Program-made: the position numbers and the translations under genes
Assembly: GCA_001313085.1 (NCBI GenBank)
Contig: BBFE01000041.1
Location: 1-40,038 of the forward strand
DNA from: Paenibacillus sp. JCM 18996
Lineage (GTDB): Bacteria > Bacillota > Bacilli > Paenibacillales > NBRC-103111
Reading direction: 5' to 3'
DNA length: 40,038 nt
Shown here: piece by piece, positions 9,590 through 19,790 of the stretch
Numbering within the stretch: position 1 is the first letter of the stretch
How the letters are laid out: each line of letters begins with the position of its first letter
The notes under the pieces: model-generated
Database searches by the model: none
Seen by the model: only the letters and a program-made list of their open reading frames with translations
What the model was told of the DNA's origin: nothing

Positions 9590-10705
9590 ATGACAGCTAC
9601 TAAAGGTTTGGAAGGCATTGTCGCCACGACGTCCGCTATCAGTTCCATTATTGACGGTGTGCTCACTTACGCCGGTATCGATATTGACGAGCTGGCCGAA
9701 CACGCATCGTTTGAAGAAGTTATTTATTTACTGTGGTTCAAGAAGCTCCCTACGCAATCCGAATTAAATCAATTGAAATCGGACCTCGGCGCCGGCGCTG
9801 CAATCCCCGCTGAAGTCATTGAACAAATCAGGCAGTATCCGAAGGACGCGAATACGATGGCGGCTCTTCGTACCGCAGTGTCCAGCCTCGCTTTATACGA
9901 CGGCGAAGCCGACGATATGAGCTACGAAGCCAACGTCAGGAAGGCAATTCGCCTGCAGGCGCAGCTTCCGGCAGTTGTCGCAGCTTTCGACCGCATCCGC
10001 AAGGGGCAAGAGCCTGTCGCACCGAAGAGCGGAGTTTCCCTAGCAGAGAATTTCCTGTACATGCTGACAGGCAGCGAGCCGAATGAAGTCGCGATCAAAG
10101 CGCTGGACAAAGCCTTGGTGCTCCACGCCGATCATGAGCTTAACGCTTCCACTTTCGCCGCGCGTGTAACCGTTGCCACACTGTCCGATATTTATTCCGG
10201 CGTCACTTCAGCCATCGGCGCCCTGAAAGGGCCTCTGCACGGCGGGGCCAATGAAGCGGTCATGGCCATGCTTGAAGAGATCGGATCCATCGAGAATGTC
10301 GACGCTTACATCCATAAAAAAATTCGAGAATAAAGAGAAAATCATGGGATTCGGGCACCGCGTCTACAAGAACGGCGATCCCCGCGCCAAGCATCTGATG
10401 AAAATGTCCAAGGAGCTCGGCGAGCGCAACAACAACTTGAAATGGTACGATATGTCCATCAAGGTGGAAGAACTGGTTACCCGTATGAAAGGCCTTAAGC
10501 CAACGTGGATTTCTATTCCGCTTCCGTGTATACTAGCTTGGAAATCCCCCGCGACCTGTTTACGCTGATCTTCGCAATCAGCCGTACGTCCGGATGGACG
10601 GCGCACATTCTTGAGCAGTACGAGAATAACCGCTTGATCCGCCCGCGGGCGGAATACACCGGACCGGTGAACGCGAAATTTGTTCCTGTCGGACAGCGCA
10701 AATAA
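9590..10705 (+). CDS. citZ: Citrate synthase, two frameshifts
   Basis: ATG 9590 follows AAGGAGA at 9576-9582. It condenses acetyl-CoA and oxaloacetate into citrate, the entry step of the TCA cycle. MTATKGLEGIVATTSAISSI is the typical Firmicute start. Catalytic signatures are HADHELNASTFAARV (His), GPLHGGANEAVM (second His region) and MGFGHRVYK, with the Asp in the NVDFYSASVY segment. One extra A in the run 10315-10321 and one missing C near 10502 must be bridged; the full protein has 371 residues, normal for the short type. icd and mdh follow on the same strand, giving the Bacillus citZ-icd-mdh operon. A CcpC-like site lies upstream. Confidence 0.95.
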
Positions 10706-10824
10706 TAGCTTTATAAGTCTGCAACGGGCGGAATCGCATGGGAGGCGTCCACATTGAAGGAACGGCTTCGCTCGGTTCTCCGTTGGTCCGTGTTTAAAGC
10801 AATCGAACCCAGGGAGGAATAATC

Positions 10825-12118
10825 ATGGCTCAGTTTGAAAATTATGAAGCTCCAACGCAAGGCGAGAAAATTACGATTCAGGACGGCAAACTGCAGGTGC
10901 CAAACCAGCCCGTCATCCCTTTCATCGAAGGCGACGGAACAGGCCCGGACATCTGGGCGGCTTCCCGGCGCGTCCTTGATGCTGCGGTTGAGAAAGCCTA
11001 TAAAGCGAGAAGAAGATTGCCTGGTATGAAGTGTATGCAGGGGAGAAAGCTTTTAACAAATACAACAACTGGCTTCCTAATGATACGCTGACTGCAATGA
11101 GAGAATATATAGTATCCATTAAAGGGCCTTTGACCACTCCGATCGGAGGCGGTATCCGTTCCTTGAACGTGGCGCTGCGCCAGGAGCTCGATCTGTATGT
11201 GTGCCTGCGCCCTGTCCGTTATTTTGACGGAGTCCCTTCTCCTGTGAAGCATCCTGAGCTGGTGGACATGGTTATCTTCCGTGAAAATACCGAAGATATT
11301 TATGCAGGCATAGAATATGCCGAAGGCTCGGCTGAAGTGAAGAAAGTGATCGATTTTCTGCAGAAGGAAATGGGAGCGAACAAAATTCGCTTCCCTGAAA
11401 CTTCCGGTATCGGTGTAAAGCCTGTTTCTTCCGAGGGCTCCAAGCGCCTTGTACGCGCAGCTATCGAATACGCGATTAAGCACGGCCGCAAGAGCGTGAC
11501 GTTGGTTCACAAAGGCAACATAATGAAGTTCACTGAAGGAGCTTTTAAAAACTGGGGTTACGAGCTGGCCGAGCAGGAGTTTGGCGACAAGACCTTTACT
11601 TGGGCCGAATACGACCGTATTAAAGCGGAGCAGGGCGCGGAAGCAGCCGACCAGGCTCAAAAGAATGCGGAAGCATCAGGCAAAATCATCATCAAAGACG
11701 CTATCGCGGATATTGCTTTGCAGCAGGTGCTTACCCGCCCCAAAGATTTTGACGTGATCGCAACTTTGAACCTGAACGGGGACTACCTGTCCGACGCTTG
11801 GCTGCGCAGGTTGGCGGAATCGGTATCGCGCCCGGCGCCAACATCAACTATGTGACAGGACACGCCATTTTCGAAGCGACTCACGGAACGGCGCCTAAGT
11901 ATGCGGGCCTTGATGTGGTCAACCCTGGCTCTGTAATTCTTTCCGGCGTTATGATGCTGGAGCATCTCGGATGGCAGGAAGCGGCCGACCTGATTTATAA
12001 AGGCATGGAAACTTCCATCAACAACAAAACCGTAACTTACGACTTCGCCCGTCTGATGGAAGGCGCTACGCAGGTGAAATGCTCGGAGTTTGCCGATCAA
12101 ATCATCGAAAATATGTAA
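10825..12118 (+). CDS. icd: NADP-dependent isocitrate dehydrogenase, two frameshifts
   Basis: ATG 10825 follows AGGGAGG at 10811-10817. It oxidises and decarboxylates isocitrate to 2-oxoglutarate with [17 protein letters not shown] is the N-terminal dinucleotide-side motif; [20 protein letters not shown] carries the substrate-binding serine that is the phosphorylation site in E. coli; [26 protein letters not shown] and [11 protein letters not shown] follow. A missing G near 11007 ([10 protein letters not shown]) and a missing T near 11801 (SDALAAQVGG) must be bridged, giving 431 residues, the normal size. It lies 119 bp after citZ and 29 bp before mdh. No strong terminator is seen in either gap. 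Confidence 0.95.
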
Positions 12119-12147
12119 TTGATCTTTATCCCAAGGAGGTCTGCCCC

Positions 12148-13093
12148 ATGGCTATTCGCCGTAAAAAAAAGATCACTGTAGTCGGAGCGGGATTCACCGG
12201 TGCAACGACTGCTCTCATGCTTGCACAGAAAGAATTGGGCGATGTCGTTCTTTTGGACATCCCCCAGCTGGAGAATCCGACCAAAGGGAAAGCGCTGGAC
12301 ATGCTGGAAGCAAGCCCGGTGCAAGGCTTTGACAGCAATATTATCGGCACATCGAGCTATGAGGACGCGGCAGGTTCCGACATCGTAATCATCACTGCGG
12401 GTATTGCGCGCAAGCCTGGCATGAGCCGCGACGACCTGGTCAACACCAACGCCGGCATCATGAGATCCGTCAGCGAGAACGTGAAGCAGCAGTGCCTGAT
12501 TCGATCGTCATCATCCTGAGCAACCCGGTTGACGCCATGACTTATGTGGCCTTCCAGACGCTCGGTTTCCCTAAAAAAACCGTGTCATCGGTCAATCCGG
12601 CGTCCTGGACACCGCCCGCTACTGCACATTCATCGCCCAAGAGCTGAACGTATCCGTCGAAGACGTCCGCGGCTTCGTGCTTGGCGGACACGGCGACGAT
12701 ATGGTGCCATTGGTTCGCTACTCCAATGTGGGAGGTATTCCGATCGAGAAGCTGATCCCGCAGGACCGCATCGAAGCGATCGTTAAACGTACCCGCACAG
12801 GGGGCGGCGAGATCGTCAACCTGCTTGGCAACGGCAGCGCTTATTACGCTCCGGCGGCTTCCTTGGTACAAATGACGGAAGCGATCCTGAAGGACAAGAA
12901 GCGCATTATTCCCGCCATCGCACTGCTGCAGGGCGAATATGGGTACGATAACCTGTTTATGGGCGTACCGACTTTGCTGGGCGGAGACGGAATCGAGAAA
13001 GTGTTTGAATTGGAACTGACCGCGGAAGAGAAAGCGGCATTGGACAAGTCCGCCGAATCCGTTCGCAATGTGATTCAAGTGGTAAACGGCTAA
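12148..13093 (+). CDS. mdh: Malate dehydrogenase, LDH-like type, frameshifted
   Basis: ATG 12148 follows AAGGAGGT at 12133-12140. It oxidises malate to oxaloacetate with NAD. The Rossmann motif is [34 protein letters not shown] ends in the Asp that selects [16 protein letters not shown] carries the substrate arginine, and [13 protein letters not shown] has the catalytic His. A missing C near 12500 and a mis-sized A run at 12573-12579 must be bridged; the product then has about 314 residues, normal. The A run near the start gives KKK where relatives usually have KK, so it may be three bases too long without breaking frame. Last gene of the citZ-icd-mdh unit. Confidence 0.95.
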
Positions 13094-13112
13094 GCAGCGT
13101 ATAAAGAAAGGA

Positions 13113-13147
13113 AGGCATCCGGCATTTATGCTGCGGTGCCTTTTTTT
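13113..13147 (+). terminator. Rho-independent terminator after mdh
   Basis: AGGCATCCGGCA pairs with TGCTGCGGTGCCT (small mismatches) around a TTTA loop, followed by seven T at 13141-13147. Confidence 0.85.
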
Positions 13148-13368
13148 CTTGATAGGAAATTGTGATTGAGGATCGATTCAGTCCCAACTCACTTTTGTCC
13201 CTGTTCGCGGCCTCTTTTCAAACCCTTTTCCCGTGCTTTTGAACAGCGACTTTCTTTTTTTTGCTCTCCTTCTTTAGGTGCTTTGGGTTCAACGTGGCGA
13301 TACAAACGTATTCAAACATTGCATAAATGAAACCTGGAGAAACCGTAAGGCTGTGCGGGCCCATTAGC

Positions 13369-13397
13369 TTGTGCTGTCTTTCACAATCCTTTATAAT
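13369..13397 (+). promoter_or_regulatory. Sigma-A-type promoter for the membrane protein gene
   Basis: TTGTGC (13369-13374), a 17-bp spacer and a perfect TATAAT (13392-13397) stand 40 bp before the ATG at 13438. The rest of 13148-13437 holds no gene I can support; it is T-rich and noncoding in appearance. Confidence 0.6.
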
Positions 13398-13437
13398 TAA
13401 AAAACAAATAAAATCATCGTACTGATAGGAGGCATCC

Positions 13438-13868
13438 ATGCATCAGCTGTTCGTTTTTTCTTCATGTGCTAAGCGCGATTTTTATGGGGATATTCCTAAT
13501 GCTGCCTTTCCTTGCCGCCAGAATCGGCTCCCTTTCAGGCCAGGCGCAGGCCGGTTTCCTTGGTGTTCTCAGAGCGGCTGTCCGCTCATCGCAATATGCG
13601 ATCCTGGTCGCTTTCCTGACCGGCGGCTATTTGGTCGGCAAAGCAGGTTATTCCGTTCTATGGATGATTCTGGCGGTTGTACTGCTGCTTGCGCTCACTG
13701 CCTTCAGCGGAATCCTTCTGAAACGGCTGAGACTGTTTATGCAGCAGGTGAGTGGAGGAGGCAAGGGGACGGAGTCGGACCTTAGCCGTATCAAGACGTT
13801 CAGCCTTTTATCGGCGGTTGTGTTCTTATTGATCATCTTCTTGATGGTTTACCCGAATGTTTTTTTAA
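13438..13868 (+). CDS. Small polytopic membrane protein, unknown function, frameshifted
   Basis: ATG 13438 follows ATAGGAGG at 13426-13433. Removing one T from the six-T run at 13453-13458 joins MHQLFVFLHVLSAIFMGIFL to MLPFLAARIGSLSGQ... About 142 residues with four probable membrane segments: residues 3-24, about 48-66, 70-92, and a last one before the end (LLSAVVFLLIIFLMVYPNVF). Taking one T from the run at 13860-13866 ends it at TAA 13866-13868; as read, the frame runs through the terminator to 13924. The layout (short loops, hydrophobic, one charged loop with KGTESDLSRIK) gives no enzyme motif. I do not recognise the family. It stands alone between mdh and the convergent deacetylase. Confidence 0.68.
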
Positions 13869-13876
13869 ACAGACTC

Positions 13877-13915
13877 AAAAAAAAGAGCAGTCCTCACGGG
13901 ATCTGCTCTTTTTTT
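13877..13915. terminator. Bidirectional terminator
   Basis: AGAGCAG and CTGCTCT form a stem extended by TCC/GGA, with eight A before and eight T after. It can stop transcription of the membrane protein gene (+) and of the deacetylase (-), whose stop lies 10 bp away. Confidence 0.88.
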
Positions 13916-13924
13916 GTATGCTGA

Positions 13925-15080
13925 TCAATTCGCTGCATTAGTCGTCGCGCGGGCGGAAAACTTTTGAACATTAGGGTTGTAAACGATCTGGAAGCCTAAC
14001 ACCGTCTGAAGATCATCCAGGGAGATCAGGGCTCGATTGTTCTTTTGAATGATGGGCTTGACGAGATTTACATTTTTTGCCCCCGGTCGAGAGCGTTTTG
14101 GAGTTCACTTTCCCGGTCCACTGCTTGCCTTTGTATTCGATGGTCAAGTTCTCTTTGTCCACTGCAAGTTTTCCGCCTAATTGTTCCAAAGCATCCGCAA
14201 GGCTGATCTCGCTTAACGGGGAATTCGCGGCAACGACACGTCTCAATATGGATGAATGAAGGCCTTCCGGGGTGATCGAAGGATTACCGGCATTAATTCT
14301 GGGAATCTGCATAATGTCCGTTCCACGGGTCGTCATATCAGGAGTGACTGTAAAAGCGTACTTGATTCCGCTCTGCATAAGCAAGCTTGTGGCTAGGGGC
14401 GTGAAGATTCCGAAAGGATAAGCAAATGAGTCGACTGGCTCGGGATACAGCTCGCTGATCTTCTGGACGCACGTTTTGGTATCGTTCAATATCCGCTGCT
14501 TGTACTCGGCTTCCGTTTCTTTCCTGGCGCCTGCGTTGTCCAATCCGATCAATGCGGCGCTGCCGTCGGCCATCTTATAATGAAGCTTGTCGGTATGGCA
14601 TTGGATATCGATGAAGTTGGTGTCGTGTGTCATTTCGATGATTTCTTCGCGTGACATGGAGGGAATGTAGCTGGCGAGCGGGTTATCCAAATCTCCGGTT
14701 ATGGCGAAGTTCACTGCGGGTATTCGCATGCTTTTGAGGATAGGGTAAGCATTGTCGTAAAAGCTGGCATATCCGTCATCAAAGGTAACCAGAACCGCGT
14801 TGTTGGGAACGGATGAGCCTGCAAATATTCTTTGAACTGCTTTAACGTGATAAATTGATATCCTTTTTTTCTTTCAAATACGCGAGCTGGTCCCGGAACA
14901 GCTTGGTTGTAACCGTACCCGAGCTTCTCGCCATATCATCCACATGGTGGTACATAATGACGGCAACCTGTTCCTTATATAATATAGTGTTGTTTTTTTG
15001 TCGGCTCTGAGAACAGGGGCGATGATCGTTATCCCAATTAGAGTCAGGATAAAAAAAATTTTCAACAAATTTCTTGTCAT
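13925..15080 (-). CDS. Secreted polysaccharide deacetylase with C-terminal stalk domain, frameshifted
   Basis: Minus start ATG 15078-15080 with AAGGGAG upstream. Residues 4-24 (NLLKIFFILTLIGITIIAP) form a signal or anchor segment. The NodB-type deacetylase core has VAVIMYHHVDD, motif 1 VTFDDGYASFYD and motif 2 IQCHTDKLHYK, whose HTxxLH spacing resembles IcaB/PgaB-type enzymes; FAYPFGIFT is a further motif. After about residue 290 comes a beta-rich domain (IEYKGKQWTGKVNSKTLS..., ALISLDDLQTVLGFQIVYN) like the copper amine oxidase N-terminal stalk domain common in Paenibacillus surface proteins. Bridging is needed at the A/T runs near 14993-14999 and 14863-14875 and near 14081. It probably removes acetyl groups from a cell-wall or exopolymer glycan outside the cell; the substrate is inferred. 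Confidence 0.83.
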
Positions 15081-15208
15081 GTAGTTCGATACTCCCTTAC
15101 TTATGTGGTTCAATATTCCCGATATTATAATAATTAGTCCTATTTTCGCAATATCCTGCTTCTAGTAATTATAGATTGTGTAAATATAAATTCGCTTCCA
15201 AAAAAAAT

Positions 15209-15222
15209 TGTAATCGCTTTCA
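15209..15222 (+). promoter_or_regulatory. cre-like site (CcpA) between deacetylase and fumarase
   Basis: TGTAATCGCTTTCA fits the cre consensus TGWAANCGNTNWCA at every position. It lies in the 275-bp divergent gap, 64 bp before the extended -10 of the fumarase gene, so it could serve either gene. Confidence 0.6.
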
Positions 15223-15282
15223 TTATAATTGCCTAGCTATTTTTTTTCGCAATAGTAAAACCGCTCTTTCGGGGATCAATTA

Positions 15283-15291
15283 TGCTATAAT
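15283..15291 (+). promoter_or_regulatory. Extended -10 promoter of the fumarase gene
   Basis: TGCTATAAT (TGn then a perfect TATAAT at 15286-15291) lies about 65 bp before the proposed start. No good -35 is visible at 17 bp, as allowed for extended -10 promoters. Confidence 0.5.
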
Positions 15292-15355
15292 GGAATTACT
15301 TTAATTTGGAGCAGTCTACTTTATTCTATGAGTCCCGAGAGGAGTTATGCGATTT

Positions 15356-16904
15356 ATGCAAGGTTTTCAAAAAAAGTATATACCATCTCATTGTAGAAGC
15401 ATCCAGCAACCTGCCGGCAGACGTAAGAAAAGCGATCGCAGCGGCGCAGGAGCGGGAGGACCAAGGTACCCGTTCGGCGCTTTCGCTCAGTACGATTGCG
15501 GAGAATATAAGCATGGCCGAAACGAACGTGTCCCCGATCTGCAGGATACGGGAATGCCCACGTTTATTATACACTGCCCTGTAGGCGCGAATCAGATCGC
15601 TATGAAGAAAGACATACTCTCCGCCATCAGGCAGGCGACACTGGAAGGCAAGCTGCGTTCCAACTCCGTAGACTCCCTCACTGGCGCCAACAGCGGAGAC
15701 AACCTGGGACCGGGGACTCCGGTGATTCATTTTGAACAGTGGGAAAACGACGATATAGAAATAAAGCTGATCCTGAAGGCGGCGGCTGCGAGAACAAAAA
15801 AAATATTCAGTACAGCCTGCCTGCCGAGTTGCCCGGACTCGGCAAGGCGGGACGCGATCTCGACGGAATCCGCAAATGCATTCTGCATGCGGTCTATCAG
15901 GCGCAGGGCCAAGGCTGCAGCGCGGGCTTCATCGGCGTGGGCATCGGCGGAGACCGTACGACAGGGTACGAGCTGGCCAAGCACCAGCTGTTCCGTAAGG
16001 TGGACGATGTGAATGAGAACGGTCAGCTGCGCGAGCTGGAAGACTATATTATGGAGAACGCCAACAAACTTGGGATCGGAACGATGGGATTCGGCGGACA
16101 GGTTACGCTTTTGGGATGCAAAATCGGAGTGATGAACCGGCTGCCCGCCAGCTTCTTCGTCTCCGTCGCCTATAATTGCTGGGCTTACAGACGCCAAGGA
16201 GTGCTGCTGGACGCGACCGACGGAACGATCAAGGCATGGGTTTACCAAAGCGGCAGCGAGCTTCCGATGTCACCGGGCGCGGCCGAGCCGTCGGAAGCTG
16301 CTGCCTTAGGCCAGCCTGAACGCAGAGAGGTGGTGCTGCACACGCCGATCACGGAAGAGCAGGTGCGCCAGCTGAAGGTCGGAGATGTGGTGATTATCAA
16401 CGGGTTGATGCACACCGGCCGGGATGCTCTGCACAAATATTTGATGGACCATGACGCACCTGTCGATCTGGACGGATCGGTCATTTACCACTGCGGCCCG
16501 GTCATGACCAAGGATGAGCAGGGAGAATGGAAGGTCAGAGCCGCCGGGCCGACTACCAGCATACGGGAAGAGCCTTACCAGGGCGATATCATTAAGAAAT
16601 TCGGCATTCGTGCGGTAATCGGAAAAGGCGGCATGGGAGCGAAGACGCTTGCAGCGCTTGGAGAGCATGGTGCTGTCTATTTAAACGCCATCGGAGGAGC
16701 GGCGCAGTATTATGCCGAATGCTTCAAGAAAGTGAAGGGAGTCGATTACATGGAATTCGGTATTCCCGAAGCGATGTGGCATCTGCAAACCGAAGGCTTT
16801 GCGGCTATCGTGACCATGGACTCCCATGGAAACAGCTTCATGCGGACGTGGAGAAGAATTCAATGGACAAACTTTCCTCGATGAAGGAACCGGTATTTCA
16901 GTAA
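15356..16904 (+). CDS. fumA: Fumarate hydratase class I (iron-sulfur, fused alpha and beta domains), frameshifted
   Basis: ATG 15356 is preferred, 11 bp after GAGAGGAG; ATG 15347 in the same frame is too close to it. The enzyme hydrates fumarate to malate with a [4Fe-4S] cluster. Three likely cluster cysteines are in SPICQDTGMP, GQGCSAGFIG and VAYNCWAYRR. The alpha domain (to about residue 290) includes RSNSVDSLTGANSGDN and GIGGDRTTGYELAKH; the beta domain has LHTPITEEQVRQLKVGDVV, GLMHTGRDALHKYL, AAGPTTSIRE and KGGMGAKTLAAL. Breaks: an extra A in the run at 15369-15375, missing bases near 15541, 15780 and 16832. Bridged length 516. Bacillus subtilis uses class II fumarase instead. phoR starts 40 bp later without a terminator. 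Confidence 0.92.
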
Positions 16905-16943
16905 AGTACAAATGGTGCAGTGTGCAGGGAGGCTGTCATTTTC

Positions 16944-18747
16944 GTGTTTAAATTCCGTACGAAGCTAACGTTTATATTTATTACTCTCATCGGCCTGTCT
17001 GTTCTTGCATCCGGAATTTTCGTAGCTAAAATGGTACAGCAATCCCATATTGAAAATTTGCGCAACCATTTATTACGTGAATTGAGAATTATAAGCACGA
17101 CCGTCGACTGGCAGCGCACAGGCTCCGAATCCGAGCTCATCGCCTACTACTCGGCTGAAGTAAACAAGCTGAAGGAATCGGCGAATGCCCGGATCACGTA
17201 TATCCGGGCGGACGGCAAGGTGCTTGCCGACTCCGACACGGATCCGGCCCAAATGGACAACCATCTGACACGGCCGGAAATCATCGAGGCAGGCAGAAAC
17301 AATGTCGGCGAAGCGATCCGGTTTAGCCAGACGACGCAAAGCAACATGCTCTATGTCGCCGTTCCGATGAAGAACGACGGTGCCGTCACAGGATATTTGA
17401 GGCTTTCCATAAGCCTTACGGAAATCGAGCAGTCCATCGAACATATATGGTACGTCCTAGTGGCCGGTTTGTTCGCTCTCTTCATCGTCGCGGGTCTTAT
17501 TTCCTTCCGCATAGCGCACGGGATTACCCAGCCCATTGCGAAAATTACAAGGGTGGCGCAGCAGATTACGCATATGAATTACAAGGCGCGGGTCAAATTC
17601 CGTAAAGGCGATGAAATCGGGCAGCTCGGGCAGGCGATCAACCGGATGGCGGATTCCCTGCAAATGCAGATGGACCAGATTCTGGAAAATGAAAGCAGGA
17701 CCAAAAGCGTGCTGGAGAACATGCCGAGCGGCCTGCTCATGATCGATAAAGACGGCAGGATCATGCTGCTCAACCGCTCCGCAGAGGATATTCTGGCTTT
17801 TCTTCCGCCGAGCTGGTGGGCAAGCCTTATAATGAAGCGAAGCAGCCTTTTGAGTTTACCCAGATGATCCAGGAATGCATAGATACCCGTCAGCCTCTCA
17901 GGGATGAGATTATTTTCTATTATCCGGAGGAGCGGATCCTGGAAATTTCACTTAGCCCGATCTCGCAGGCGGACGAGGAGTGGTCCGGAGTTTTGGTCAT
18001 GCTCCACGATATAACGGCTGTCCGCAGGCTGGAGCGGATCCGCAGCGAATTCGTGGCCAATGTGTCCCATGAGCTGAAGACCCCTATTGCCGCGGTCAAA
18101 GGCTTCGCGGAAACGCTGCTGGCCGGAGCGATGAACGATAAAGAGACGACCAGGTCGTTTCTGCAGATTATTTTCGATGAGAGTGAGAGGCTTAACAGGT
18201 TGATCGGCGACATTCTGGAGCTGTCCAAAGTGGAGTCGAAGCGGATTCCGCTGAATTTCTCGCCGATTCATATGCACAGCTTTATCTCCAAATCGCTTGA
18301 CATGATGAAGACCGAAGCGCAGAAGAAGAAGATCGGTCTCGAGATGTCCGTCCCCGAATCGATTTATTTGGAGGCGGATGAAGACCGCTGCGCCAAATTA
18401 TAATCAATCTTTTGTCTAACGGGATCAACTACACTCCCGAGGGGGGACATGTCCGCGTGAAAGTGGAGCCCGTCCTGAACGGAGATGGAGAAGACGAGCT
18501 GCTGCGGATAACGATATCGGACACCGGATTAGGCATTCCCAAGAAGGATCTGCCGCGCATCTTCGAACGTTTCTACCGGGTGGACAAAGCCCGCTCGCGC
18601 AGCTCCGGCGGCACGGGACTCGGGCTGTCCATCGTGAAGCACCTTGTGGAGCTGCACAGGGGAACGATCCGGGTCGAAAGCGAAGTTTCGATCGGATCGC
18701 GGTTCATTATTGAGCTTCCTATTGTCCATGAGCAGCGGGGGCCATAA
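16944..18747 (+). CDS. phoR: Phosphate sensor histidine kinase PhoR (PnpS-like), two frameshifts
   Basis: GTG 16944 follows AGGGAGG at 16926-16932 and gives MFKFRTKLTFIFITLIGLSV, the first membrane segment. An extracytoplasmic region of about 130 residues, a second membrane segment (YVLVAGLFALFIVAGLISF), HAMP (HGITQPIAKITRVAQQI), PAS (NMPSGLLMIDKDGRIMLLNR) and the kinase follow. The H box is FVANVSHELKTPIAAVKGFA; N box LLSNGINYTPEGG; G boxes ISDTGLGIPKKD and GGTGLGLSIVKHL; F box RIFERFYRVDKAR. Missing bases near 17797 and 18388 must be bridged, giving 601 residues, the usual size. PhoR autophosphorylates under phosphate starvation and passes phosphate to PhoP. Unusually the kinase gene precedes the regulator gene; Bacillus has phoP first. 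Confidence 0.92.
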
Positions 18748-18750
18748 GAA

Positions 18751-18778
18751 TTAACATGAATTTTACAATTGTTTTGTA
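18751..18778 (+). promoter_or_regulatory. Pho box before phoP (11-bp repeats)
   Basis: TTAACA (18751), TTTACA (18762) and TTTGTA (18773) stand exactly 11 bp apart, like the TTWACA repeats bound by PhoP. The same stretch also forms a 9-bp inverted repeat ATTTTACAA/TTGTAAAAT. This suggests an autoregulated internal promoter for phoP. Confidence 0.6.
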
Positions 18779-18834
18779 AAATCATGATATGATAAGTTTT
18801 GATTAAGTAAGTATTTATAAATCGGGGGATTCCC

Positions 18835-19558
18835 ATGTCGCACAAAATTCTTGTCATTGAGGACGAGCCTACGTTAGCGAGACTTTTGTCCTACAATTTG
18901 AATCAAGAAGGCTATCAGACCCAAGTCATCGATCATGGGGGAGACGGCCTGCAGGCTGCTCTTCAACAGCCTTTCGATCTTATCGTTCTCGACATTATGC
19001 TGCCCGGTCTCAGCGGGTTTGAAATTCTTTCCAAGCTGCGGCAAAAAAGGGATAAAAAAAACTCCTGTGATCATCCTTACAGCGCGTAATGCGGAAGAAG
19101 AAGTCGTCCAGGGGCTTAAACACGGAGCGGACGATTACATTACGAAGCCGTTCGGGGTCGCCGAGCTGCTTGCCCGCGTAGCGGCCGTATTAAGGCGCAC
19201 AGCGGCGGAAGAAATCGTAATGGACAAACCGGACGATGGGGAAAAAAGTGATCACGATCGGAGAACTGAATATATATCCCGAGAAATATGAAGTGCTTCT
19301 GAACGGTGAGTCAATCCAATTGAGGCCGAAGGAGTTTGAAGTGCTGCTTTACCTGATCCAAAGGCCCGGAGTGGTCGTAACCCGTGACGATCTGATGAAC
19401 ATCGTATGGGGCTTCGATTATATAGGCGGCCAGCGCACGGTAGATGTGCACGTGAGCTCGCTCCGCAAAAAAAGCTAGAGATGAATCAGCAGTCCATACA
19501 GATCGAATCGATCCGGGGAGTAGGCTATAAACTTGTCTCCCAGACAAGCAAGAAATAG
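18835..19558 (+). CDS. phoP: Phosphate response regulator PhoP (OmpR family), frameshifted
   Basis: ATG 18835 follows CGGGGGA at 18822-18828. Receiver domain: acidic pair in [14 protein letters not shown], phosphoacceptor Asp in [17 protein letters not shown], Thr in [13 protein letters not shown] and Lys in [19 protein letters not shown]-terminal winged helix: [55 protein letters not shown]. An extra A in the run near 19054-19061, an extra base near 19240-19246 and a mis-sized A run near 19468-19474 must be bridged; the protein then has about 240 residues and ends at TAG 19556-19558. Activated by PhoR, it binds Pho boxes such as those before pstS and its own gene. Confidence 0.93.
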
Positions 19559-19622
19559 CTTTCTATGCGAGCCTTCCGGATGTACATTCTTGACGTTAAG
19601 AAGGCAAGTTGTCGATAACGGT

Positions 19623-19669
19623 AAAGCCGCTTTTTTTCACAGTGTTGGCTGCGAGGGGCGGCTTTTTTT
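19623..19669 (+). terminator. Terminator after phoP
   Basis: AAAGCCGC at 19623-19630 and GCGGCTTT at 19658-19665 pair perfectly around a large loop, followed by a T tract to 19669. Confidence 0.7.
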
Positions 19670-19685
19670 GTTGTATAGGAAATTA

Positions 19686-19749
19686 TGCGAAGCAATTACT
19701 GTGGGATCAAGGGCGTTCCTCCAAAAGTAGTGGAAATATATGCTTCGCA
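19686..19749. repeat. Nested inverted repeat between phoP and the AraC gene
   Basis: TGCGAAGCA (19686-19694) pairs perfectly with TGCTTCGCA (19741-19749). Directly inside, ATTACT (19695-19700) can pair with AGTAGT (19726-19731). It lies between convergent genes, after the phoP terminator, and lacks a T tract. It could be a structured RNA or a small repeat element. Confidence 0.4.
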
Positions 19750-19790
19750 GGTTTGTTTCACTTTTGGGGGATTTGTTCCGTCGGGCAGGT

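Noticed and set aside
13218..13439. 73-codon minus-strand frame in the mdh-membrane protein gap
   Set aside because: No ribosome site at any of its starts, and it overlaps a good promoter for the plus-strand gene. A small gene cannot be fully excluded.
18835..19558. Programmed frameshifting in phoP, mdh and others
   Set aside because: The slips occur in nearly all genes, in both directions, at non-conserved places and without stimulatory signals; sequencing error explains them better.
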